Shown here: positions 22,138-30,699 of the stretch, piece after piece
Layout of the letters: each line of letters begins with the position of its first letter
How positions within the stretch are numbered: position 1 is the stretch's first letter
Origin: an uncultured bacterium
Lineage (GTDB): Bacteria; Verrucomicrobiota; Kiritimatiellia; RFP12; UBA3636
Assembly: GCA_902761575.1 (NCBI GenBank)
Contig: CACWKU010000009.1
Coordinates: 1-32,745, forward strand
Reading direction: 5' to 3'
DNA length: 32,745 nt
The notes under the pieces: generated by a model
Told to the model about the DNA's origin: nothing
Database searches by the model: none
What the model saw: only the letters and a program-made list of their open reading frames with translations
Translations under genes and position numbers: made by a program

Positions 22138-22533
22138 ATGAAGCGAGGCATCACCTTCGGCACGTTCGACGTCTTCCACTACGGGCATCTGCGCATCCTC
22201 GAGCGCACGCGAGAGCTGTGCGACTACCTGGTCGTCGGCGTCTCGAGCGACGAGCTCAACTTCTCCAAGAAAGGTCGCAACCCCTGGTACTCGTTCGAGG
22301 AGCGCGCACGCATCGTCGGGGCCCTGAAGTGCGTCGACGAGGTCTTCAAGGAGGAGTCGCTCGACCTCAAGGCCGACTACATCAGGAAGTACCGTGCCGA
22401 CGTCCTTGTGATGGGCGACGACTGGGCCGGTAAGTTCGACTGGGTGGTTCCGCTCACCGGGTGCGAGGCGATCTACCTTCCGCGCACGCCGGCGATCTCG
22501 ACGACCGCGATCATCGAGAAGATCCGGGGATAG
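22138..22533 (+). CDS. TagD-like cytidylyltransferase (glycerol-3-phosphate type), paralogue 2
   Basis: This 131-residue paralogue of the gene at 20194-20592 has GTFDVFHYGHLRIL (HxGH at 14-17), GDDWAGKFDW and RTPAISTT. These match classical TagD (CTP + sn-glycerol-3-phosphate to CDP-glycerol) better than the first copy does. It is transcribed divergently from the kinase operon by an adjacent leaderless promoter and is monocistronic. A hairpin overlaps its stop. No CDP-glycerol polymerase (TagF-like) is in the window, so the use of its product is open. Confidence 0.9.
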   Translation: MKRGITFGTFDVFHYGHLRILERTRELCDYLVVGVSSDELNFSKKGRNPWYSFEERARIVGALKCVDEVFKEESLDLKADYIRKYRADVLVMGDDWAGKFDWVVPLTGCEAIYLPRTPAISTTAIIEKIRG

Positions 22534-22554
22534 GCCGCTCTCAGGAGAGAGGCC
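22533..22554. terminator. hairpin across two convergent stop codons
   Basis: GGCC-G-CTCTC-AG-GAGAG-A-GGCC forms a 9-bp stem with one internal mismatch. It begins at the last base of the tagD-like stop (22531-22533). The stop of the minus-strand gene (22541-22543) falls in its upper stem and loop. It is probably a shared terminator, with no U-tract. Confidence 0.55.
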
Positions 22555-23146
22555 GGGCGTCCGGCGCGAGCGGGAAGGCGAGGATCGCGCAGAGCAGCAG
22601 CGCGAGGCCGAGCGCGAGGAACGCGGCGGAGACGGCGCGCGCGCGGCGGGGCGTCGCGTTCGCGGCGAGGATCCAGTCGCGCAGGATCCACGGCTTCGCG
22701 ATCCAGAACATCCCCGCGACCGCCATCGCGTAGGCGGCGAGGACGACGAGCAGGCGCGCGGGCGAGGGATGCCAGCGCGCGGCGGAGAGAAGCGGCGTCG
22801 GCACGAGGACGAAGAGCATCCCCGCGGCGCGGCACGAGAGCAGGTCGGGCATCGCGAGGATCACGCCCGCCGCGAGCGCGAGGAACGCGACCTGCACCCA
22901 CGGGAACATCCGCGCCGCCGCGCCCTGGAAGAACTCCAGCATCACGAACGGCGCCCACAGGGCTGCCCACGCGAGCGAGACGACCGCGAGGACGCGGCCC
23001 GGCCAGACCGAGCGCGGGAAGCGCCGCCACCATGCGGCGGCGCGCGCCGGCGCGGCCACGCCCGGCAGCGCCAGCAGCGCCGTCGCGGCGCCGAGCAGGC
23101 CGGAGAGCAGGGCCAGGTGGGGGTAGTCGGGCTTCAGGATGAACAT
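22541..23146 (-). CDS. hypothetical inner-membrane protein
   Basis: This 201-residue protein of unknown function has about five to six hydrophobic spans: LALLSGLLGAATALLALPGV, VLAVVSLAWAALWAPFVMLE, VQVAFLALAAGVILAMPDLL, LLVVLAAYAMAVAGMFWIA and AAFLALGLALLLCAILAFPL. No family is recognised. It starts two bases after the bamA stop, so it is the second gene of the bamA operon. That suggests a cell-envelope role, but nothing more can be said. Confidence 0.7.
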   Translation of the reverse strand: MFILKPDYPHLALLSGLLGAATALLALPGVAAPARAAAWWRRFPRSVWPGRVLAVVSLAWAALWAPFVMLEFFQGAAARMFPWVQVAFLALAAGVILAMPDLLSCRAAGMLFVLVPTPLLSAARWHPSPARLLVVLAAYAMAVAGMFWIAKPWILRDWILAANATPRRARAVSAAFLALGLALLLCAILAFPLAPDARPLS

Positions 23147-23148
23147 GG

Positions 23149-25494
23149 CTAGTTGTCGAAGCCGATCCAGAAGATGAAGTTGCGCTTGCGGGCGTAGTCG
23201 TCCGGCGTATCGACGATGTGCGCGTAGTCGAGGCGGATCGGGAAGCCCACGAAGTCGAAGCGCAGGCCGCCGCCGCAGGTGACGGCGAGGTCCCCGAGGT
23301 CCCAGTCCCACGCGTCGGACCAGACGTTGCCCACGTCGTAGAACGCGGCGAGGCGGATCTTCTCGCTGAAGGGCGTGGGGACGGAGAGCTCCGCGGTGCC
23401 CCAGAGCATCGACCGGCCGCCGACGGGCGAGTAGTCGCCCTCGTAGTCGAGCGAGAGCGCCTTGGGGCCGACGGCGCGGTGGCGGAAGCCGCGGATGTAG
23501 CGGCCGCCGCCGAGGAAGTAGCGCGAGCCGATCGGGACGTCGTCGCCGCCGATGCCGTCCACCGTCGCGGCGCGGCCGGAGAGCGCGAGCGTGAAGCCGA
23601 ACGGAAGGGGGAGGTAGGTGTAGGCCTTCGCGTTGAGCTCCCAGAAGTCGTACTCGGAGCCGAACGCGGCGCTGTAGAGCTTGGCGTGGGCGGTGGCGCG
23701 CGTGCCGCGGCGCGGGACGATCGGGTTGTCGCGCGTGTCGTAGGTCCACGAGAGGCGCAGCGAGCCGAGCAGGTACTTGTCGTCCTCGTCGAGGAAGGAG
23801 AACTCCCTCTCCGGGTCGTCCGCGAGGACGAAGCGCTCGTGCGTCACGTCGTCGAGCGTCACGTACTCGAGCCCGTAGGCGAGTCCGACGCGCCCGACCC
23901 ACGGAACCATCTTGGAGAGTCCGACCGAGCCGCCGACGCGGCGCTCCTCGTACTCGTTGAACTCTCGGTTGTGGATGAAGAGGTCGGTGTCGAGGGAGAG
24001 GCGGCGGTCGAGGAACCAGGGCTCGACGAGCGAGATGTCCAGGTCGGTCGAGTCCGAGGAGACCGTGAGGTCGAGGCGCGCCTTCTGGCCGCCGCCGCGG
24101 AACGACGGCCAGTTGAGGAGGTCGAAGTTGGACTGCGAGACCTGGAACATGCCGATGAGGTGGTCCACGGACGAGAAGCCCGCGCCGAACATGATCGAGC
24201 CGGTGCGCTTCTCGTCCACGTCGTAGAACAGGTCCGCCCAGCCCTCGCCGGCGGGCGAGTCGTAGACGCGGACGTCCTCGAAGTAGCCGAGGTTCATCAG
24301 GCGGCGGCGCGAGCGCTCGGCGGCGACGGCGTCGTAGGGCTTCCCGGGATCCACCACCGTCTCGCGGCGGATCACCTTGTCCTTCGTGATCGTATTGCCG
24401 CGGATGTTCACGGAGCGGACGCGGACGAGCGGCCCCTCCTCGACGCGGAAGAGCAGGTCGAGCGCGTGCGGCGCGGAGGCGGAGGGCGAGGTCGCGAGCG
24501 CGACGGTCGTCCCCGGGTAGCCGCGCGAGCCGAAGTGCTCCTGGACCGCCTTGCGCGCCGCCTCCATCGCGGCGGCGCCGGCGACGTCGCCGGCGCGGAG
24601 CGGGAGTTCGCGGCGCAGGTCGGCCTCTGGGAAGAGCGTGACGCCCTCGAACGCAATCGAGCCGACATGGTAGACGGGGCCCTCGACCACGTCGTAGGAG
24701 ACCTTCAGGCGGCGGCCGTCGCGCGCCTTGCGCGGCGCGGAGACCGTCGCGTCGAGGTAGCCGGCGTCGAGGTACTGGCGGCGGGCGTCGCCCGCGACGG
24801 CGTCGAGGTCGACGTCGGAGAGGCGCGGCGTGTAGACCCAGGACTGCGGGTTGTACCAGTCGTGCTGCTGCGCGTAGCGGCCGAGCGACTCCTCGGGGAT
24901 CGCCTTCGCGCCGGGGAACGAGAGGAAGTCCGCCCTGCACTTCTCGCCCTCCTCCACGGCGAACACCGCGTAGGCGGCGCCGGGGTTGCCCGGGACGGGC
25001 TCCAGCCGCGGCGTCACCCGGACGTCGAAGAAGCGGCGCTTCGCGTAGAGCTCGCGCAGCTTCGCCGCGGCGGCGCCGAGCACGTCGCCGTCCACGAGGT
25101 CGCCGGGCTTGAGGTCGAGCGCCTTGAGCGCGGCCGAGCGGCCGACGCGGTCGCGGCCCTCGAACGTCGGCTCCGCGGCGAGGGTTCGGCGTTGGAGCAC
25201 GGTGAAGACCAGGTCCGCGCCGCCGTCGGACGAGGGCTCGGTCGTGGCCTGCACGTCGGTGAAGCGGCGCGAGTCGAGCAGCGCGCGGACGTCGGCCGCG
25301 ACGGCGGACGGGTCGAGCGGCGCGCCGGGCTGCGAGCCGATGTAGGAGCGGGCGACGGTCTCGTCGAACGGCGCGTCGCCCTGCGCGCGCAGGACGATGC
25401 GCGAGACCTTGGCCGCGCCGGGCGCGGGCTCGACGGGCGCGGCGGCGGCGGCGAGCGCGAGAGGCAGGGCGAGGAGGGCGGCGGGGATGCGCAT
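23149..25494 (-). CDS. bamA: outer-membrane protein assembly factor BamA
   Basis: BamA (781 residues) folds beta-barrel proteins into the outer membrane. A signal peptide covers residues 1 to ~19. Periplasmic POTRA-type repeats, probably five, span ~28-440 (e.g. VSRIVLRAQG; the last begins VRSVNIRGNTITKDKVIRRE). The 16-strand Omp85 barrel follows (GSIMFGAGFSSVDHLIGMFQ onward). The L6-loop motif appears as GGGRYIRGFRHR. The C-terminus is NFIFWIGFDN: the last residue is Asn, not the usual aromatic, with Phe two positions earlier. Length is standard. Its own promoter lies 48 bases upstream. The SurA-like and lipoprotein genes in the window fit the same pathway. Confidence 0.96.
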   Translation of the reverse strand: MRIPAALLALPLALAAAAAPVEPAPGAAKVSRIVLRAQGDAPFDETVARSYIGSQPGAPLDPSAVAADVRALLDSRRFTDVQATTEPSSDGGADLVFTVLQRRTLAAEPTFEGRDRVGRSAALKALDLKPGDLVDGDVLGAAAAKLRELYAKRRFFDVRVTPRLEPVPGNPGAAYAVFAVEEGEKCRADFLSFPGAKAIPEESLGRYAQQHDWYNPQSWVYTPRLSDVDLDAVAGDARRQYLDAGYLDATVSAPRKARDGRRLKVSYDVVEGPVYHVGSIAFEGVTLFPEADLRRELPLRAGDVAGAAAMEAARKAVQEHFGSRGYPGTTVALATSPSASAPHALDLLFRVEEGPLVRVRSVNIRGNTITKDKVIRRETVVDPGKPYDAVAAERSRRRLMNLGYFEDVRVYDSPAGEGWADLFYDVDEKRTGSIMFGAGFSSVDHLIGMFQVSQSNFDLLNWPSFRGGGQKARLDLTVSSDSTDLDISLVEPWFLDRRLSLDTDLFIHNREFNEYEERRVGGSVGLSKMVPWVGRVGLAYGLEYVTLDDVTHERFVLADDPEREFSFLDEDDKYLLGSLRLSWTYDTRDNPIVPRRGTRATAHAKLYSAAFGSEYDFWELNAKAYTYLPLPFGFTLALSGRAATVDGIGGDDVPIGSRYFLGGGRYIRGFRHRAVGPKALSLDYEGDYSPVGGRSMLWGTAELSVPTPFSEKIRLAAFYDVGNVWSDAWDWDLGDLAVTCGGGLRFDFVGFPIRLDYAHIVDTPDDYARKRNFIFWIGFDN

Positions 25495-25542
25495 GGGGGA
25501 AGAAGTGGGCGGCGTTCCGCGCGGGATGCGGGAACGGGCGCC

Positions 25543-25571
25543 ATTCTACACGTTTCCCCGCGCGCGGGCAA
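25543..25571 (-). promoter_or_regulatory. promoter of bamA
   Basis: The -35 box TTGCCC (25571..25566), 17 bp and the -10 box TAGAAT (25548..25543) are seen on the minus strand. The leader is about 40 bases, with no obvious Shine-Dalgarno. Confidence 0.8.
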
Positions 25572-25589
25572 CCCCGCGCGGCGGCGCGC

Positions 25590-25618
25590 TTGCGGGTGGT
25601 GGGGAGGCGTGGTAGAAT
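25590..25618 (+). promoter_or_regulatory. promoter of the TIM-barrel epimerase gene
   Basis: The -35 box TTGCGG (25590-25595), 17 bp and the -10 box TAGAAT (25613-25618) are seen. The leader of about 35 bases carries a strong ribosome binding site AGGAGA (25648-25653) before ATG 25661. Confidence 0.85.
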
Positions 25619-25660
25619 CGAACGGCGTTTCCAACAACCCCTCCCACAGGAGAACGCACC

Positions 25661-26452
25661 ATGCCCGCCAAATACCGCGTCGCCGCCCAGATGTTCGGGT
25701 TCCGCGACTACACCAAGACCCTCGCGGACGCCGCGAAGACCATGAAGCGCGTCAAGAGGATCGGCTACGACTACTGCCAGGTCTCCGGGTTCGGCCCGAT
25801 GGACATGGCCGACCTCCGGCGCGTCTGCGAGGACGCGGGCGTGACGCCGATCGGCGCGCACATCTCGCTGCCGCAGTTCCGCGAGAACGAGAGGAAGGTC
25901 CTCGAGGACTGCCGCAAGCTCGGCATCTCCTACGTCGCCATCCCCTGGCTCAAGGCCTCCGACCAGAAGACGCTAGCCGACTGGAAGGCGCTCTTCCGCG
26001 AGTTCGAGGGCTACGCGAAGCGCTTCGCGAAGGAGGGCGTCGTCGTCCAGTACCACAACCACGCCTTCGAGTTCCAGAAGTTCGGGATCAAGGGCGGCAA
26101 GGGCGGCAGGACCATCCTCGACATGTTCTACGACGGCACGAAGGTCATCCAGGCGGAGCTCGACCTCGGCTGGTGCGCCCGCGGCGGCTACAACCCCGTC
26201 TACTGGGTCCGCAAGGTCGCCGGCCGCATGGACCAGGTCCACCTCAAGGACTGGGGCATCTGGGACGACGCCGGCACGCCCGAGTTCCGCGCCCTCGGCG
26301 AGGGCTCCCTCGACTGGCCGACGCTCGTGAAGGAGTGCAGGAAGGCCGGCGTGAAGGACTTCATCGTCGAGCAGGACACCCAGATCGCCACGAAGGACCC
26401 GTTCGTCGAGTACGGCATCAGCCGCAGGTATCTCAAGACCCTCGGGCTCTAG
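25661..26452 (+). CDS. sugar phosphate isomerase/epimerase (xylose-isomerase-like TIM barrel)
   Basis: This 263-residue cytoplasmic TIM barrel is of the AP-endonuclease-2/xylose-isomerase-like family. Metal-site strands are visible: VVVQYHNHAFEFQ (Glu), VIQAELDLGW (Glu/Asp), RMDQVHLKDW (His) and DFIVEQDT (Glu). These enzymes isomerise or epimerise sugars or keto-sugars with a divalent metal; the substrate is unknown. The gene has its own promoter and a good AGGAGA ribosome binding site. The LptF/LptG-like gene follows 59 bases downstream, with a strong hairpin in the gap. Confidence 0.87.
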   Translation: MPAKYRVAAQMFGFRDYTKTLADAAKTMKRVKRIGYDYCQVSGFGPMDMADLRRVCEDAGVTPIGAHISLPQFRENERKVLEDCRKLGISYVAIPWLKASDQKTLADWKALFREFEGYAKRFAKEGVVVQYHNHAFEFQKFGIKGGKGGRTILDMFYDGTKVIQAELDLGWCARGGYNPVYWVRKVAGRMDQVHLKDWGIWDDAGTPEFRALGEGSLDWPTLVKECRKAGVKDFIVEQDTQIATKDPFVEYGISRRYLKTLGL

Positions 26453-26465
26453 CCCGCGACCCTCC

Positions 26466-26501
26466 GCGCGTCCGGGGCCGCGCCCGCGGCCCCGGACGCG
26501 C
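26466..26501 (+). terminator. 17-bp GC-rich hairpin before the permease start
   Basis: GCGCGTCCGGGGCCGCG (26466-26482) pairs perfectly with 26485-26501 across a two-base gap (practically a four-base loop). There is no U-tract. It lies after the epimerase stop and ends ten bases before the ATG at 26512, so it may terminate transcription, shield the mRNA, or control the start of the next gene. Confidence 0.6.
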
Positions 26502-26511
26502 CGGCCCCCCG

Positions 26512-27648
26512 ATGTCGCTCATCGTCCGCTACCTGCTGCGGCAGTTCCTCGGGCCGCTCCTGACGTGCCTCGTCGCGTTCAACGGGATCTTCGTCCTGTT
26601 CGACCTGTCGGGGCACCTCTCGCGCTTCCTCGACGCCGACCTGCCGCTGCCGATGATCCTGAAGTACTACCTCGGGGTCGTCTGCACGTACTCGCACTGG
26701 TTCCTGCCCGCCTCCTGCATGCTCGCCACGCTCTACTCGATGTGGCAGCTCTCGCACCACAGCGAGCTCACCGCGATGCGCGCGAGCGGCATCTCGTTCC
26801 ACCGCCTCACCCTGCCGTTCTTCTGCACGGCGATCGTGGCGAGCCTGCTCACCTTCGCCAACGAGGAGTGGCTCGCCCCGCCGCTCGGCGCGTGGTCGGA
26901 CCGGCTCAAGGAATCCGGCTTCGCGGAGACGAACCCCGGCCCCGCCGAGAACGTCTTCTTCACCAACTACGAGGCGAACCGCACCTGGCGCATCGCGCGC
27001 GTGGACCTCGCCTCCGACGAGACCGCCGCCCACATCTCCGCCCCGGAACCGGACGAGTCCGGCTTCGCGCCGCCCGCCGTCGAGATCAAGGTCCGCAACG
27101 ACGACGGCCGCAACGTCTGGGGCGTGCGCGCCGACCGCGCCGACTTTCTCGACGGCAACTGGTGGCTCACCAACCCGCGGCTGATGTCCTTCGACATCGA
27201 CGGCATGGAGCTGCCGGACACGGCGGTGCGCGTCGTGGACCTGCCGGGCAACGTCCCCTTCCCCGAGCTCACCGAAAAGCCGCGCGACATCCGCATCGCC
27301 GAACAGAAGGACAACGCCCACCTCTCCTCGCGCGAGATGCTCCGAAAGATGCGCACGAGCCGCGCCGGCAGCATGGAGGACCGCTACGACTTCTGGTATC
27401 GGATCGCGGCGCCCTGGGCCTGCCTCGTCATCACGCTCTTCTCCATCCCCGCCGGCATCACCACCGGCCGCCAGAGCGTCTTCAAGGGCATCCTCCTCGT
27501 CCTCGTCACGTTCTTCTCGTTCTACGCGTTCTCGATCACGCTCAAGTATTTCGGCGAGAAGGGGCTGATCCCCCCCTTCCTCGCCGCGTGGCTCCCGAAC
27601 CTCGTCTTCCTCGCGATCGGCGGCGCGATGTACCGCCGCCTGACCTGA
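26512..27648 (+). CDS. LPS-export permease, LptF/LptG (YjgP/YjgQ) family
   Basis: This 378-residue inner-membrane protein has N-terminal spans (VRYLLRQFLGPLLTCLVAFN; the ASCMLATLYSMWQLSHHSEL coupling region with TAMRASGIS), a periplasmic beta-jellyroll domain (~120-290) and three C-terminal spans (CLVITLFSIPAGITTGR; LLVLVTFFSFYAFSITL; LPNLVFLAIGGAMYRRL). With LptB ATPase it pulls lipopolysaccharide from the inner membrane towards LptC/A/D. Whether it is LptF or LptG cannot be decided. The start at 26512 (GATGTCGCTC) has no Shine-Dalgarno and follows a strong hairpin. Its 3' end converges on the malic enzyme gene with only ten bases between. Confidence 0.9.
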   Translation: MSLIVRYLLRQFLGPLLTCLVAFNGIFVLFDLSGHLSRFLDADLPLPMILKYYLGVVCTYSHWFLPASCMLATLYSMWQLSHHSELTAMRASGISFHRLTLPFFCTAIVASLLTFANEEWLAPPLGAWSDRLKESGFAETNPGPAENVFFTNYEANRTWRIARVDLASDETAAHISAPEPDESGFAPPAVEIKVRNDDGRNVWGVRADRADFLDGNWWLTNPRLMSFDIDGMELPDTAVRVVDLPGNVPFPELTEKPRDIRIAEQKDNAHLSSREMLRKMRTSRAGSMEDRYDFWYRIAAPWACLVITLFSIPAGITTGRQSVFKGILLVLVTFFSFYAFSITLKYFGEKGLIPPFLAAWLPNLVFLAIGGAMYRRLT

Positions 27649-27658
27649 CCGCCCTCCG

Positions 27659-28954
<1,296 letters not shown>

Positions 28955-28993
28955 CGTCTTTCTCCCCGGAGGCGCCGCCTCCGACGGCCGGCT

Positions 28994-29022
28994 ACTCTCC
29001 CACAAACCCGCCGCGGCGTCAA
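28994..29022 (-). promoter_or_regulatory. promoter of the malic enzyme gene
   Basis: The -35 box TTGACG (29022..29017), 17 bp and the -10 box GAGAGT (28999..28994) are seen on the minus strand. A leader of about 33 bases follows. Confidence 0.6.
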
Positions 29023-29027
29023 GCGGC

Positions 29028-29057
29028 TTGCCAGCCGGGGAGGGGGTCTGCTAGAAT
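29028..29057 (+). promoter_or_regulatory. promoter of the YnbE-YdbL fusion gene
   Basis: The -35 box TTGCCA (29028-29033), 18 bp and the -10 box TAGAAT (29052-29057) are seen. An in-frame ATG at 29056 overlaps the -10 box and can be excluded as start; the real one is 29107. Confidence 0.75.
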
Positions 29058-29106
29058 GCGGCATCGTCGGGCGACAACCCGTCCCGGCGAACGAAAGGCG
29101 CACGCC

Positions 29107-29559
29107 ATGAAGACCTCCGCATATCCCCTTCTCCTTTCCGTACTGGCTCTCTCCGGTCCCGTCGCCGGATGCCTCGCCATCAAGACCGAGCACGAGGTGA
29201 AGCCCATCCAGATCACGATGGACGTCAACCTCAAGGTCGACAAGGAGCTCGAGAAAGAGATCGAGCAGGAGAAGAAGGCACCGCCCAAGCACATGGCCGA
29301 GATCAAGGCGATGAGCGACCGCGGCGCGGTCGGCATGGACAACCGCGGCTATCTCGCCGTGCGCGGCGAGCTCTCGGACGACGAGAGGGAGATCGTCGAG
29401 GATGCGAACGCGAAGCGTCGCGTCCGCATGGGCGAGATCGCCGAGCAGACCGGAGCCAAGCGCGCCGACGTCGAGAAGATGCGCGCCGAGAAGATGCTCG
29501 AGCACCTTCCCGCCGGCGCCTGGTACCAGGACGCCTCCGGGAACTGGAAGCGGAAGTAG
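29107..29559 (+). CDS. YnbE-YdbL fusion lipoprotein (DUF1318)
   Basis: This 150-residue envelope protein has a lipoprotein signal with lipobox PVAGC, Cys at ~22. Directly after the Cys, AIKTEHEVKPIQITMDVNLK matches E. coli YnbE (Cys, short linker, P-I-T-I-N-M-N-V-K-I), the strand that augments the YdbH bridge. After a charged helix (KELEKEIEQEKKAPP) comes a YdbL/DUF1318 domain: MSDRGAVGMDNRGYLAVRGE, VEDANAKRRVRMGEIAEQTG and the C-terminal AGAWYQDASGNWKRK. In E. coli these are separate proteins of the YdbH-YnbE-YdbL system for lipid transport between the membranes. No YdbH-like gene is in the window. A weak AAAGG lies before ATG 29107. Confidence 0.85.
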   Translation: MKTSAYPLLLSVLALSGPVAGCLAIKTEHEVKPIQITMDVNLKVDKELEKEIEQEKKAPPKHMAEIKAMSDRGAVGMDNRGYLAVRGELSDDEREIVEDANAKRRVRMGEIAEQTGAKRADVEKMRAEKMLEHLPAGAWYQDASGNWKRK

Positions 29560-29571
29560 GCCGGTCCGCAT

Positions 29572-29603
29572 CCGGCGCCCCGGGCGGTTCCCCCGGCCGC
29601 CGG
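29572..29603. terminator. imperfect GC-rich hairpin at convergent ends
   Basis: The outer stem CCGGC (29572-29576) / GCCGG (29599-29603) and the inner stem CCGGG/CCCGG form an interrupted hairpin. It lies between the stops of the YnbE-YdbL fusion (plus) and the radical SAM gene (minus). It has no U-tract. Confidence 0.45.
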
Positions 29604-29604
29604 C

Positions 29605-30693
29605 TCATGCGCCCGTTCGCGGGTCGGGATAGCGGAAGGGCGTCCCGTCCGCGGCGCGGACCTCCGTCGCGCCGCGGGAGCGGCGCGCGACGGTCGCCGG
29701 CGCGAGCTCGATCTTGCCGGCATGGCCGGGCGGGTCGAGGCAGAAGTTGGGGATGGCCGGGCCGCTCAGGTTCGCGCGCAGGCGCGCCATGATCCGGAGC
29801 CCCGCCGCGAGCGGCGTGCGCAGGTGCTCGATCCCCTCGGCCAGGTCCGCCTGGAAGAGGTAGTAGGGGCGGATGCGGATGCGGTAGAGCGCGCGGCAGA
29901 GCGCCTCCATCGTGGCGGGGTCGTCGTTCACGCCGCGCAGGAGCACGGCCTGGTTCTGCACGGGGATCCCCGCGTCGACGAGCCGCGCGCACGCCTCGGC
30001 CGCCTCGGGCGCGAGCTCGCGCGGGTGGTTGAAGTGGGAGCTCACGAACACGGCGGGCCCGCCGCCGCGGCGCGCGGCGGCGAGGATCCGGACGAGACCG
30101 CGGGTGAAGCGCGCGGGGAGCGTCGCGGGAAGGCGGGTCGCGATGCGCACGACGCGGACCGTGGGGACGGAGCGCAGCGCGCCGAGGATCGCGGCGACGC
30201 GGGCATCCGGCAGGACGAGCGGGTCGCCGCCCGAGACGAGGACGTCCTCCACCCGCGGGTTCGCGCGGAGCCAGCGAGCGACGTCGGCGAGCTCGGCGTC
30301 GGAGACCGCCGGGCCGCCGCGCGCGGAGACGCGCTTGCGGAAGCAGTGGCGGCAGCGGCACGCGCAGGCGTCGCACGCGAGCAGCACCGCGCGGTCGGGG
30401 TAGCGCCGCACGAGGCGCGGCAGCGGCGAGCAGGGCTCCTCGGCGAGCGGGTCGCGCGAGGCCCACGGCGCGGGGACGAGCTCTTCGCCGGACGGGACGC
30501 ACTGGCGGAAGATCGGGTCGGAGAAGTCGGGGCGCTCGACGAGCGAGGCGTAGTGCTCCGTGACGGCCGTCGGGAAGCGCCGCTCCGCCTCGCGCATCTC
30601 CGGCGTGATCTCCAGGCCGGGGAAGAACCGCGCGCGGAGCTCGTCGAGCGAGCGCGCCGCGCGGCGGAGCTGCCGCTGCCAGGAGTCCGCCAT
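29605..30693 (-). CDS. KamA-family radical SAM aminomutase (lysine 2,3-aminomutase / EpmB-like)
   Basis: This 362-residue radical SAM, PLP-dependent aminomutase has the cluster motif C110-ACR-C114-RH-C117 (in LLACDACACRCRHCFRKR), DVLVSGGDPLVL (149-160, SAM-binding region), the substrate Asp283 in QADLAEGIEHLRTP, and the PLP Lys327 in LDPPGHAGKIEL with Asp320. These residues match lysine 2,3-aminomutases, so beta-lysine formation is expected. The length and the lack of a Cys-containing C-terminal extension resemble EpmB (EF-P lysine modification) more than the ~415-residue KamA. No EF-P, epmA or lysine-fermentation gene is nearby; it follows glgA by six bases in one operon. Two additional cysteines lie inside the cluster region (C107, C112). 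Confidence 0.85.
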   Translation of the reverse strand: MADSWQRQLRRAARSLDELRARFFPGLEITPEMREAERRFPTAVTEHYASLVERPDFSDPIFRQCVPSGEELVPAPWASRDPLAEEPCSPLPRLVRRYPDRAVLLACDACACRCRHCFRKRVSARGGPAVSDAELADVARWLRANPRVEDVLVSGGDPLVLPDARVAAILGALRSVPTVRVVRIATRLPATLPARFTRGLVRILAAARRGGGPAVFVSSHFNHPRELAPEAAEACARLVDAGIPVQNQAVLLRGVNDDPATMEALCRALYRIRIRPYYLFQADLAEGIEHLRTPLAAGLRIMARLRANLSGPAIPNFCLDPPGHAGKIELAPATVARRSRGATEVRAADGTPFRYPDPRTGA

Positions 30694-30699
30694 CGGGGG

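Noticed and set aside
22541-25861. 1106-codon open frame on the minus strand
   Set aside because: It is Arg/Pro/Ala-rich over bamA in the wrong frame. Only the last 201 codons (from ATG 23146) form a plausible membrane protein.
20589-26452. Rhamnose catabolic operon (kinase plus isomerase-like gene)
   Set aside because: The TIM-barrel gene at 25661 is of the general epimerase type and is far away, on the other strand, with its own promoter. No rhamnulose-phosphate aldolase or rhamnose isomerase is present.
23218-27648. 1476-codon open frame on the plus strand
   Set aside because: It is antisense to bamA and out of frame with the epimerase gene. Only the 3' part from 26512 is real (LptF/LptG-like).
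29056-29106. ATG 29056 as start of the YnbE-YdbL fusion
   Set aside because: It overlaps the TAGAAT box, and the lipoprotein signal begins at ATG 29107.
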